Origin: Candidatus Thiosymbion ectosymbiont of Robbea hypermnestra
Lineage (GTDB): Bacteria > Pseudomonadota > Gammaproteobacteria > Chromatiales > Chromatiaceae
Assembly: GCA_020443945.1 (NCBI GenBank)
Contig: JAIZWN010000112.1
Span: 1-14,802, forward strand
Length of the DNA: 14,802 nt
Direction of reading: 5' to 3'
The position numbers and the translations under genes are program-made. The notes beneath the pieces are model-generated. The model worked only from the letters and a program-made list of their open reading frames with translations. It was not told the DNA's origin and made no database searches. Below, piece by piece: positions 1 through 6,739 of the stretch. Position 1 is the first letter of the stretch. Every line of letters begins with the position of its first letter.

Positions 1-87
1 CCCCGAAATCCGCGGTTTTGCATGTCTTTACAAGCTGTTACGTGAGTGGGGCGAAGGTTTTACCGGACAGTAGTGATTGTTGATAAT

Positions 88-110
88 TTTTTAATTGAGA
101 ACACCCCTAG
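88..110 (+). promoter_or_regulatory. Shared 23-nt upstream element, copy 1
   Basis: A run of T leads into AATTGAGAAC, one variable purine (A here), then CCCCTAG, ending 3 nt before the ATG at 114. The same 23 bases with one difference lie at 2506-2528, 4 nt before another start codon. GATTGTT also precedes both copies (75-81 and 2487-2493). No Shine-Dalgarno sequence is visible between the element and either start. The fixed distance to the ATG suggests a leader or translation-initiation element, or part of a shared promoter. I do not recognise it as a known operator. Confidence 0.6.
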
Positions 111-113
111 AAC

Positions 114-584
114 ATGAGTCGCAATTTCGTGCAAATAGCCAATCTTGCGCGACGCTATTGCGAGCTGATCGAGGCGTCCGGCAGCGAAAATACATCCTGG
201 CTCAAGGAGATCGTGACCTTGTTCCCGAAGCTCGCGGCCGCGATCGATTCCCTCGGCCAGCGTACAGGCAACGGCGTCGTGGCCCTGGTGCCGGATCTGG
301 AGGCGCGCTTCGAGCTCTACAGCCATCTGGCCGAGCTTCTGGCCGACCGCGATCCCTACCGGTTGGCCTGCGACCGGGTAGGGAATTCCCAGGTGATGAC
401 CGGGAGTCTCGCGGACGATTTGACGGATATCTACTGCGAGCTCAAGCATGGCCTGCGTATGCTCGATCAAAATCCCGAGCTTTCACTGAACGCCTGGCAG
501 GAAAGCTTCACCCGTCACTGGCGTTACCACCTGGCCGATGCGCAGCAACACCTTGTGGCCCTGGCCTCAGGGGGGCGCCTGTAG
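114..584 (+). CDS. DUF5063-like protein
   Basis: A 156-residue soluble, mainly helical protein with no signal peptide or membrane segment. The C-terminal half has the pattern I associate with DUF5063: DDLTDIYCELKHGL at about residues 101-114, followed by an aromatic-rich NAWQESFTRHWRYH at about 126-139. The N-terminal half has the LARRYCELIE helix and a WLKEIVTLFPKLAAAI stretch. The family has no established biochemical function. The ATG at 114 gives the family-like N-terminus MSRNFVQIANLA; it has no clear Shine-Dalgarno but is preceded by the element at 88-110. The gene is followed by an imperfect inverted repeat and then the Fe-S carrier gene. The family assignment comes from remembered motif patterns, not a search. 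Confidence 0.8.
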   Translation: MSRNFVQIANLARRYCELIEASGSENTSWLKEIVTLFPKLAAAIDSLGQRTGNGVVALVPDLEARFELYSHLAELLADRDPYRLACDRVGNSQVMTGSLADDLTDIYCELKHGLRMLDQNPELSLNAWQESFTRHWRYHLADAQQHLVALASGGRL

Positions 585-591
585 CGGCGGG

Positions 592-625
592 CGGCAAAGA
601 GGGTGAATCCCCCCGGTCTTTGCTG
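592..625 (+). terminator. Imperfect inverted repeat after the DUF5063 gene
   Basis: GCAAAGA (594-600) pairs with TCTTTGC (617-623), and the arms extend outward with one mismatch. A GGG/CCC pairing is possible inside the loop. It lies 8 nt past the TAG stop at 584, where a terminator would be expected. There is no T-run after it, so intrinsic termination is doubtful. Confidence 0.3.
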
Positions 626-666
626 CTATCCTAGCGATTGATGCCACATTTACCGGAGATCATTCA

Positions 667-1026
667 ATGTCGGCGGTTCTCACCGAGCAAGACCTTTCCC
701 TGACCATGCCTGCCCAGGACAAGATCGGGGAGCTTTTCTCCCAGGTCGAGGACGGTATCGAGGGCGTGCGTGTGTTCGCGAGCCCAGGCGGATGCAGCGG
801 CATCAGCTTCGGCATGACCTTCTCGGACAGCGTCAACGACGATGACGGTGTCCTGGATACCGGCGGCTTCAAGGTCATTGTCGACGAGGGTACGCTCCCG
901 TATCTGCGCGGAGTCGAGATCGATTTCGTCGATCGCGGCGATGGCAACGCCAGCTTCGTATTCAACAACCTCCCCACCATGGGTGGCGGTTGCGGGACCT
1001 GCGGATCGGCCAGCAGTTGCGCCTGA
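667..1026 (+). CDS. IscA/ErpA-type (HesB family) iron-sulfur cluster carrier
   Basis: A 119-residue A-type Fe-S carrier that would accept clusters from the assembly machinery and deliver them to apoproteins in the cytoplasm. The family signature is present: GGCSG with Cys43, a beta-rich middle (FKVIVDEGTLPYLRGVEIDF, about 68-87), and a C-terminal glycine/cysteine tail. The spacing from Cys43 to Cys109 fits the family. The tail is unusual: it reads GGGCGTCG, so Cys109 and Cys112 form CxxC where most A-type carriers have CxC. A further Cys118 follows. GGAG at 655-658 is correctly placed for the ATG at 667. In relatives erpA lies downstream of the argC/bactofilin cluster; here it lies upstream of argC. 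I leave the symbol blank because IscA, ErpA and other paralogues cannot be separated by eye. Confidence 0.88.
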   Translation: MSAVLTEQDLSLTMPAQDKIGELFSQVEDGIEGVRVFASPGGCSGISFGMTFSDSVNDDDGVLDTGGFKVIVDEGTLPYLRGVEIDFVDRGDGNASFVFNNLPTMGGGCGTCGSASSCA

Positions 1027-1089
1027 TCTGAATTCCACTTTTTCTCCGTTCTCCGGCCACCACCGGACCGGTTACCGGGCCATGCCTCG

Positions 1090-1105
1090 CCCCCTGTGGA
1101 GGGGG
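1090..1105 (+). other. Short GC-rich hairpin in the Fe-S carrier/argC intergenic region
   Basis: A perfect 6-bp stem, CCCCCT (1090-1095) with AGGGGG (1100-1105), around a GTGG loop. It is the first of three hairpins in the 207-nt gap before argC. It has no T-run after it. Confidence 0.4.
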
Positions 1106-1144
1106 TCGCACAAGCCCATCCCCGGGCCTTTGCGCCGCGGAAGC

Positions 1145-1182
1145 GGAATCGGCAAATGGCGCTTTCCCGATTCCTTTCTTTT
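1145..1182 (+). terminator. Terminator-like hairpin with T-rich tail upstream of argC
   Basis: GGAATCGG (1145-1152) pairs perfectly with CCGATTCC (1167-1174); AAA/TTT can pair further inside across one mismatch. TTTCTTTT follows immediately (1175-1182). This is the best intrinsic-terminator shape in the window. It could end the Fe-S carrier transcript or attenuate transcription into argC. Its T-rich tail overlaps the left arm of the next hairpin. Confidence 0.5.
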
Positions 1183-1205
1183 CAACGGCTGGTCGCCGTT
1201 GAAAA
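1179..1205 (+). promoter_or_regulatory. Perfect 10-bp hairpin just before the argC ribosome binding site
   Basis: TTTTCAACGG (1179-1188) pairs with CCGTTGAAAA (1196-1205) around a 7-nt loop. It ends 13 nt before the strong GGAGGAGG Shine-Dalgarno (1219-1226) of argC. Its left arm contains the last Ts of the preceding terminator-like structure, so both are candidates for an argC leader switch. That role is inferred. Confidence 0.45.
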
Positions 1206-1233
1206 TGGCGGTCCATTGGGAGGAGGTCGTCGC

Positions 1234-2265
1234 ATGATCGCGGTCGGCATTGTCGGTGGAACCGGTTACACGGGTTCGGAGCTGTTGCGCATCCTGGCGG
1301 GCCACACGCAGGTTTCACTGATGGCGATCACATCGCGGGCGGAGGCCGGCAGTGCGGTGGCGGAGCGCTTTATCCATCTGCGCGGCCAGGTGGACTTGGT
1401 CTTTACCGAGCCGGATCCCTCCCGATTGTCCGAATGTGACCTGGTGTTCTTCGCGACCCCCAACGGGACCGCCATGAAGCTGGTGCCGGAGCTGTTGGCA
1501 CGGGGCACGCGCGTCATCGACCTCGCCGCGGACTTTCGGCTCAAGGACGGCGCCTTGTGGGAACGCTGGTACGGCATGCCCCATGCCTGTCCCGAGCTCC
1601 TCGCGGAGGCCGTCTATGGCCTGCCCGAGCGCAATCGCGAGGCGATTCGATCGGCGCGCCTGGTCGCCAACCCAGGCTGCTATCCGACCGCGGTTCTGCT
1701 GGGCTTTCTCCCCCTGCTGGAGGCGGAGCTGGTGGATCCCGGCTGGCTGGTAGCGGACGCCAAATCCGGGGTCAGTGGGGCCGGCCGCACGGCCAGCGTG
1801 GGGATGCTGATGGCCGAGGTCGGTGAGAGCTTCAGGGCCTATGGGGTGAGCGGGCACCGCCATCTGCCCGAGATCGCCCAACAACTCATGGCCGTTACCC
1901 AAACCGAGCCGCGGCTGACATTCGTTCCGCATCTGGTTCCCATGATTCGGGGTATCCAGGCGACACTCTACGCCCGGCTCGAGGGCTCCGGCGTGGACCT
2001 CCAGGCCCTGTTCGAGGAACGCTATGCGGCCGAGCCCTTCGTCGATGTACTGCCCGCCGGGTCGCACCCGGAAACCCGCTCGGTCCGGGGCAGCAACTAC
2101 TGCCGGATCGCCGTCGCCGAGCCGCCGGACCGCGGCACGGTCGTCGTACAATCGGTCATCGACAATCTGGTCAAGGGCGCCGCCGGTCAGGCCGTTCAGA
2201 ACATGAACCTGATGTTCGGTCTGGATGAATCCACCGCCTTGGCGAATCCTGCCTGGTTACCCTGA
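1234..2265 (+). CDS. argC: N-acetyl-gamma-glutamyl-phosphate reductase
   Basis: A 343-residue cytoplasmic enzyme of arginine biosynthesis. It reduces N-acetylglutamyl phosphate to the semialdehyde with NADPH. The Rossmann nucleotide-binding motif GIVGGTGYTGSELL is at residues 5-18. The catalytic cysteine is Cys149 in NPGCYPT, and the conserved GHRHLPEI (His208/His210) is present. The length matches the long-form bacterial family. The reading frame is open back to 1096, but the ATG at 1234 is chosen: it has GGAGGAGG 7 nt upstream and gives the canonical N-terminus. It is preceded by three hairpins and followed by a structured 268-nt gap, then the DUF6776-like and bactofilin genes, a gene order conserved in many gammaproteobacteria. 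No other arginine gene is nearby. Confidence 0.97.
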   Translation: MIAVGIVGGTGYTGSELLRILAGHTQVSLMAITSRAEAGSAVAERFIHLRGQVDLVFTEPDPSRLSECDLVFFATPNGTAMKLVPELLARGTRVIDLAADFRLKDGALWERWYGMPHACPELLAEAVYGLPERNREAIRSARLVANPGCYPTAVLLGFLPLLEAELVDPGWLVADAKSGVSGAGRTASVGMLMAEVGESFRAYGVSGHRHLPEIAQQLMAVTQTEPRLTFVPHLVPMIRGIQATLYARLEGSGVDLQALFEERYAAEPFVDVLPAGSHPETRSVRGSNYCRIAVAEPPDRGTVVVQSVIDNLVKGAAGQAVQNMNLMFGLDESTALANPAWLP

Positions 2266-2322
2266 AATTCGGCGTCATGGCTCGACCGAGTGCCCCATTT
2301 CACCTTATCTTACATCCTCTTA

Positions 2323-2398
2323 AGCCCCCAAACGCGCCAAGGCACAGCAAGCAGGAATCGCTTAAACTGTGCTATCGACTGGGCACGTTTGGGGGGCT
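2323..2398. repeat. 76-nt nested inverted-repeat structure downstream of argC
   Basis: AGCCCCCAAACG (2323-2334) pairs with CGTTTGGGGGGCT (2386-2398) with one bulged base. Inside, GCACAG (2342-2347) pairs with CTGTGC (2367-2372). Inside that, AAGC (2349-2352) pairs with GCTT (2360-2363) around a 7-nt loop. The whole forms one long interrupted stem on either strand. It lacks tRNA arms and has no T-run. It could be a structured RNA, a small palindromic repeat element or a protein-binding site. Confidence 0.5.
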
Positions 2399-2505
2399 CC
2401 CTTCGGGCGCGGCGAGAAACGGCCAGCCGCGTCGTTGCGCGAGTTAAAATAGGGGTGGCTATTCCTGCCCTACGTGTCTCATAATCGATTGTTATCCTTA
2501 GACAA

Positions 2506-2528
2506 TTTTTAATTGAGAACGCCCCTAG
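2506..2528 (+). promoter_or_regulatory. Shared 23-nt upstream element, copy 2
   Basis: Twenty-two of 23 bases match the copy at 88-110. The single difference is G instead of A between GAGAAC and CCCCTAG. It ends 4 nt before the ATG at 2533. As in copy 1, no Shine-Dalgarno is visible. GATTGTT lies upstream at 2487-2493. Confidence 0.6.
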
Positions 2529-2532
2529 GTTT

Positions 2533-3237
2533 ATGTTTGCCCCCAGGATTATCCAACCGCCGAGCGGTACTTCGCGCACGGTTTTCGTCCTCTCGATTCT
2601 GGCGGCATTCGCGGCCGCAATCGTCGGGGCCTTCTCCGTCGGGACACAGGTCGGGATCGAGACCTCGAGACCGCTGGACAAGCACATGCGCATGACCGCG
2701 AGCAAGTGCAACGCGCTGTCCGAGCAGGTCTCGAACCTGGAGCACCAAAGCACGGTTCTGAAGCGATCGCAGCAGATCGATCAGGAAATCGACCGTAACC
2801 TGTCGAAACAGCTGAAAAAAGCCCAGGATGAACGACTCGCGCTGGAAAAAGAGGTGTCCTTCCTGCGGCGTTTGATCCGGAAGGGCGGCAGTGGAATCCT
2901 GCAACCGAAGGATTTCAAGGTGGAAAAGACCGGTGAACCTGGTATGTTCCGATACAACTTCACCATCCGGCAGCTGGTCCAGGACTTCGGCCGGTCCACC
3001 GGGAAGGTCGAGATACGGGTTATCGGTAAGCGTAACGGCAGAAAGGCGACCCTGCCCCTCGATAAACTGGCGGGCTCCGAACCGCCGAAACACAAGATGG
3101 GATTCAAGTACTTTCAGGTTTTTCGGGGTCTTATCAAAATACCCGATAACTTCGAGCCGGAGAAACTGGTCGTCGAGGTCAGGCCGAAGACCAGTAAGTT
3201 GATCCCCGTCAGCGAAACTTTTCCCTGGCCGCATTGA
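2533..3237 (+). CDS. DUF6776-like single-pass membrane coiled-coil protein
   Basis: A 234-residue protein with a short cytoplasmic N-terminus, one hydrophobic segment at about residues 16-36 (TVFVLSILAAFAAAIVGAF), a charged coiled coil at about 55-115 and a C-terminal beta-rich domain of about 110 residues. I recall proteins of this layout (DUF6776, such as PA0663 of Pseudomonas aeruginosa) between argC and a bactofilin gene. The function is not established. Placement next to a bactofilin suggests a membrane partner of that cytoskeletal polymer, which is inference. The ATG at 2533 lacks a Shine-Dalgarno and follows the shared element at 2506-2528. Its stop lies 14 nt before the bactofilin start, so the two are probably co-transcribed. 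Confidence 0.82.
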   Translation: MFAPRIIQPPSGTSRTVFVLSILAAFAAAIVGAFSVGTQVGIETSRPLDKHMRMTASKCNALSEQVSNLEHQSTVLKRSQQIDQEIDRNLSKQLKKAQDERLALEKEVSFLRRLIRKGGSGILQPKDFKVEKTGEPGMFRYNFTIRQLVQDFGRSTGKVEIRVIGKRNGRKATLPLDKLAGSEPPKHKMGFKYFQVFRGLIKIPDNFEPEKLVVEVRPKTSKLIPVSETFPWPH

Positions 3238-3251
3238 ATACGGGGGAAGCG

Positions 3252-3791
3252 ATGGCTTTTTGGGACTCGAACAATCCATTCCGTAAAGGCACTTCCGGCT
3301 TAGAAATCACCACAAGCGGCGGAAAATCACCGATGGGAAAAAAGAAACGGCGGTTACCGGCCTATAACTCGGTTATCGGCGGAGATACCGAAGTAAGTGG
3401 GGATATTCGCTTCGTCGGCGCCTTACACGTCGATGGCAAAGTCACGGGCGACATCACCGGACAGGCGCCGAGCGAATGTGCATTGACCTTGGGACAGACA
3501 GGCACCATCGAAGGCGATGTCGACGTTGCGCATGTGGTGCTCAACGGCACCGTCAAAGGCGACGTCCGGGCCATCGAGCGGGCCGAGTTGGTCTCGGGGG
3601 CGCGTATCGACGGCAAACTCTACTACCGCGCGCTCCAGGTGCCTGAAGGCGCGGAGATCAACGGGGAAGTGGTGCACATAGACGACTCCCAAATCCCGCA
3701 GCCATCGCCTCCGGACGAAGAAGAACCCATCGGCAGCAAAAAATATCCGGCGGACGGCGAAGCCGATCCGGCGGACCCCAAGACAACCTGA
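3252..3791 (+). CDS. Bactofilin family polymer-forming cytoskeletal protein
   Basis: A 179-residue protein. The bactofilin core spans about residues 38-147: NSVIGGDTEVSGDIRFVGAL, then short beta repeats with regularly spaced glycine and valine (DGKVTGDI, TIEGDVDV, TVKGDVRA, GARIDGKL), typical of the right-handed beta-helix. Bactofilins polymerise without nucleotide and act in cell shape, peptidoglycan remodelling or polar localisation. The N-terminal tail has a basic patch (KKKRR, about 30-34), and the C-terminal tail is acidic and proline-rich. The frame is open to a TTG at 3234 that overlaps the previous gene's stop. The ATG at 3252 is preferred because GGGGGAAG lies just upstream (3242-3249). 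Confidence 0.93.
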   Translation: MAFWDSNNPFRKGTSGLEITTSGGKSPMGKKKRRLPAYNSVIGGDTEVSGDIRFVGALHVDGKVTGDITGQAPSECALTLGQTGTIEGDVDVAHVVLNGTVKGDVRAIERAELVSGARIDGKLYYRALQVPEGAEINGEVVHIDDSQIPQPSPPDEEEPIGSKKYPADGEADPADPKTT

Positions 3792-3808
3792 AGTCCCCAT
3801 CGAGAATA

Positions 3809-3835
3809 GGGGACCTTGAAAGATTCAAGGTCCCC
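3809..3835. terminator. Perfect 12-bp hairpin after the bactofilin gene
   Basis: GGGGACCTTGAA (3809-3820) pairs with TTCAAGGTCCCC (3824-3835) around an AGA loop, 17 nt past the bactofilin stop. An alternative pairing exists: GTCCCC at 3793-3798 can pair with GGGGAC at 3809-3814. Neither strand has a T-run, so it may be a stabilising 3' end or a Rho-assisted terminator. The rest of the gap to 4014 shows nothing definite. Confidence 0.55.
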
Positions 3836-4014
3836 AATACGGGATCCATTACACCCTGCGCAATTCAGTGGTGTTGTAATTTTGTTGTCCCTGGGTATAT
3901 ACGCTGAATCCCGGAAACAACAAAGTTAGAACACTACCTGCAATTCCACGGACGGCCTCATCCATACCTTCCACCGGTCAGCCGGCGGCTGTACAAATAC
4001 AGCGAGAACTCCCT

Positions 4015-4656
4015 ATGTTCGATCAAGCCTCGATATTGGAGCGGCTGGGCGTCTTCATGATACGGGATTTCATGGAGCCCGGATTTTGTCGGCAAATACT
4101 CGAGGAGGCCCGGCGGACGACCCTCTTTAGGCCCGGTGGCATCACGAATCCCGACGGCAAAACCATCATCGACGAAAGCGTCCGTAAGGTACAGGAAACC
4201 GGTTTGCCGAAATCCATTTTCGATACCGTGGGCCAAAAGCTGGAGGCGATCAAGCCGCAATTGGAAGCGAAATTCGAGGTAGAGCTGGTCGATAGGCAGG
4301 GCCCCCACTTTCTGCTCTATCGAAAGGGCGATTTTTTTATGCCCCACGGGGACCAGGTATACAGTGGGGATGGCCTGAACTATGCCCAGAGGCGGCGCGT
4401 GTCCGCCGTCATTTTCGTGAACGGCGAACACCCGACCGAGGACGAAGAGCCGGCCCCCGCGGAAATCGATTGTTACGAAGGTGGGGACTTGGTGTTTTAC
4501 GGCCTCCTGGAACGTGAAGAGATGGCCCGGGTCGGCTTCTCGTTGAACGGGCGACCGGGCTTGTTCGCCGCCTTCGACAGCACGGTAATCCATGAAGTCA
4601 AGCCCGTGACGGCGGGTGACCGCCTGACCATCGTCGCCTGGTTCCTGGGGGAATAG
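4015..4656 (+). CDS. 2-oxoglutarate/Fe(II)-dependent oxygenase (prolyl 4-hydroxylase-like)
   Basis: A 213-residue cytoplasmic protein with the double-stranded beta-helix metal triad: His111 and Asp113 in PHGD, and distal His193 in VIHEV. Arg203 in GDRLTIVAWFL is placed to bind the 2-oxoglutarate carboxylate. The N-terminal helix region (FMIRDFMEPGFCRQILEEAR) resembles the prolyl 4-hydroxylase alpha-subunit-like fold. The family hydroxylates proline or other residues and small molecules, and the substrate here cannot be read from sequence. It stands alone between the bactofilin gene and a convergent transporter operon whose last gene ends 33 nt away. In relatives erpA commonly follows the bactofilin gene, so this gene may occupy that slot. 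The ATG at 4015 has only a weak GAGA upstream. Confidence 0.88.
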   Translation: MFDQASILERLGVFMIRDFMEPGFCRQILEEARRTTLFRPGGITNPDGKTIIDESVRKVQETGLPKSIFDTVGQKLEAIKPQLEAKFEVELVDRQGPHFLLYRKGDFFMPHGDQVYSGDGLNYAQRRRVSAVIFVNGEHPTEDEEPAPAEIDCYEGGDLVFYGLLEREEMARVGFSLNGRPGLFAAFDSTVIHEVKPVTAGDRLTIVAWFLGE

Positions 4657-4689
4657 GCGGCAAGATCCAAGCGGTTCGCACAGCGGACC

Positions 4690-6684
4690 CTACATCTTCC
4701 GATCAAACCAGGTTAGCCAGATACCGCTGAGGAGCCAAGAGTAGGCCCAGGTACCGGCGAGGATCAGGGCGAAGGCGACGATGATATCCGTGGTGCTGCC
4801 GTTCAGGGAGAAGGCCGGTACATACCCGAAAAGGAAGGGACCCAGGTAGAGGAACTTGGCGAATTTGAAGGCGCTGAAGGCCGTGCGCCACATATTGGCC
4901 TTGGCGATGGTAGCGCCCGCGAAGGCGGCGATGCAGACCGGCGGCGTGATGTTCGAGTCCTGGGATAACCAGTAGACGATCATGTGGGCCGCGATGGGAT
5001 TAACGCCCAGCTCGGTCAGCGCCGGTACCGCCACCACGGCCGTGATCAGGTAGGCCGCGGTCACGGGTACGCCCATGCCGAGGACGAGGGAGGCCAGGGC
5101 GATCAACAGGATGGTCAGCCACAGCTTGCCGTCGGCCAGCTCGATGACGATGTCCGCGAAGGTGAGCACCAAGCCGCTGTAGGTCAGCACGCCGATGATG
5201 ATGCCGATTACGCCGACCGTGGCGCCGATCTTGAGGCTGGTGAGGGTGCCCTGGCGGGAGGCGATCAGAAATCCGCGCAGCTCCGAGCGGATGTCCGCCC
5301 CCCGGGCGTGGCGTCGGTAGAGCAGGGCGGCGGCGAGGAGCAGGCCGTAGAGGAGCGGCAGGTTTTCCGCGAGCGTCGCCGCCGGCCCGGTTGTCGCCTC
5401 CGCGCCGAGCAGGGGGGCCAGGGCGGCGGAGAGCCACTGCGCGGGGGCGCCGATCCCGGCAGTAAAGACCGTAGCGGCCTCGGGTCCCAGCGCCCGGTCC
5501 AGTCCGGCCGCCAGCCAGCCGCTGGCGAGCACCAACAGCATGATAACGGCCAGGGACGGATCGATCCGGGTCTCCGTTCGCTTGTGGCTGACCAGGATAC
5601 AGGTAGCCAGCCCCAGGACGGCGGAATAGCCGGGCGAGTAGCCGCCGAGCATGAAAATGGTGATGACCACCAGCGGCAGGATGTAAACCCACTCGTGCCG
5701 TAAGATGGCCTTGCTGTTCTGCCCGGACTTCTCGCCGCGGATGCCGAAGCGTTTAGCCTCGTAGTGGACCATCACGAAGACGCTGAAGAAATACAGCAGT
5801 GCCGGAAAGACGGCTACCAGCATGATCTGGGCGTAGGGAACACCGGTGAGCTCCGCCATGATGAAGCCGCCCGCCCCCATGATGGGCGGCATGAACATGC
5901 CGCCGATGGAGGCGGCCGGCTCGATGCCGCCCGCCACATGGGGACGGAAGCCTGCCTTCTTCATCATGGGGATGGTAAAGGCGCCGGTGGACACGGTGTT
6001 GGCGATGGCGCTGCCCGAGATGGAGCCGAACAGCCCGCTGGCGATGACGGATACCTTGGCCGGTCCGCCGATCCTGTGGCCGACCGCAGCCAGCGGGAAG
6101 TCGATGAAAAAGCGTTGAGCGCCGCTCGCCTCGAGAAACGCCCCGAAGATCACGAACAGAATGATGTAGGTAGCCAACACATTGGCCATGATCCCGAACA
6201 CGCCGTCGCTCTTGTAGAAAATGCTGGTGCACAGGTCGGGAAAGGTGTCGCCGGCATGGGAGATGAGCTCCGGGGCATAGGCCCCGTAGACGCCGTAGAG
6301 GAGCATGATGGCGCCGATGACGACGAAGAGGTTGCCGACGACCCGGCGCGCGAGCTCGATGCCAATCAGCACGCCCACCATGGCGATTGCCTTGTCGAGG
6401 TCCGTCTCCGCGCCGGCGCGGTAGTTGATGGCCTCGAAGTTCGCGATCCAGTAGCCGATGCAGACAATGGAGGCGGCGATCAACGAGTAATCGAGGAGTC
6501 GGCCCAGGCGTCCCGGCGTCCGGTAGATCAAGAAGACCAGGCAATAGGTAATGAGGACATAGATGCCGCGGTGGAGCTGGGTCGGCGCCGGCTCGATAAC
6601 CGCGGAGTATGCATAGAAAAGCACCAGGCCGAGCGCCAACAGGTCGAAAACGCGCTGTTCCGGGCCGGTGAGCTTCTCGAACAA
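4690..6684 (-). CDS. TRAP transporter fused permease (DctQ-DctM), TAXI type
   Basis: A 664-residue inner-membrane protein with many hydrophobic helices. It is the fused small plus large permease of a tripartite ATP-independent periplasmic transporter, driven by ion gradients. The DctM hallmark is at about residues 217-275: GLFGSISGSAIANTVSTGAF, AGGIEPAASIGGMFMPP and GAGGFIMAE. The N-terminal 130 residues are the DctQ-like four-helix part. A poorly conserved hydrophobic, Ala-rich section at about 385-460 separates two blocks of large-subunit helices. The start is TTG at 6684 (CAA on the plus strand), backed by AGGAG at 6696-6692 with 7-nt spacing. It is the last gene of the operon headed by the TAXI binding protein. 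The substrate is unknown; TAXI systems have been linked to dicarboxylates and amino acids. Confidence 0.95.
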   Translation of the reverse strand: MFEKLTGPEQRVFDLLALGLVLFYAYSAVIEPAPTQLHRGIYVLITYCLVFLIYRTPGRLGRLLDYSLIAASIVCIGYWIANFEAINYRAGAETDLDKAIAMVGVLIGIELARRVVGNLFVVIGAIMLLYGVYGAYAPELISHAGDTFPDLCTSIFYKSDGVFGIMANVLATYIILFVIFGAFLEASGAQRFFIDFPLAAVGHRIGGPAKVSVIASGLFGSISGSAIANTVSTGAFTIPMMKKAGFRPHVAGGIEPAASIGGMFMPPIMGAGGFIMAELTGVPYAQIMLVAVFPALLYFFSVFVMVHYEAKRFGIRGEKSGQNSKAILRHEWVYILPLVVITIFMLGGYSPGYSAVLGLATCILVSHKRTETRIDPSLAVIMLLVLASGWLAAGLDRALGPEAATVFTAGIGAPAQWLSAALAPLLGAEATTGPAATLAENLPLLYGLLLAAALLYRRHARGADIRSELRGFLIASRQGTLTSLKIGATVGVIGIIIGVLTYSGLVLTFADIVIELADGKLWLTILLIALASLVLGMGVPVTAAYLITAVVAVPALTELGVNPIAAHMIVYWLSQDSNITPPVCIAAFAGATIAKANMWRTAFSAFKFAKFLYLGPFLFGYVPAFSLNGSTTDIIVAFALILAGTWAYSWLLSGIWLTWFDRKM

Positions 6685-6739
6685 GGACCCTCTCCTGATG
6701 CTACCTTAGTCACATGCGCCTTTGCGGTTCAAAAGGTGA

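Noticed and set aside
1096..1233. 46-codon N-terminal extension of argC
   Set aside because: The extension passes through the leader hairpins. The ATG at 1234 has an excellent Shine-Dalgarno and gives the canonical N-terminus.
1315..2151. 278-codon minus-strand frame inside argC
   Set aside because: argC is certain from its NPGCYPT motif and Rossmann motif. The opposite frame has no family features.
2323..2398. tRNA gene, because of the 76-nt length and stems
   Set aside because: No D, anticodon or T arm geometry and no T-loop consensus; the stems are nested on one axis.
2323..2398. Integron attC site
   Set aside because: The arms end in CAAACG/CGTTTG, which does not fit the GTTRRRY/RYYYAAC core sites, and no integrase or cassette array is present.
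2290..2484. 64-codon plus-strand frame between argC and the DUF6776 gene
   Set aside because: It lies across the nested inverted repeat, has no clear ribosome binding site and its translation is basic and featureless.
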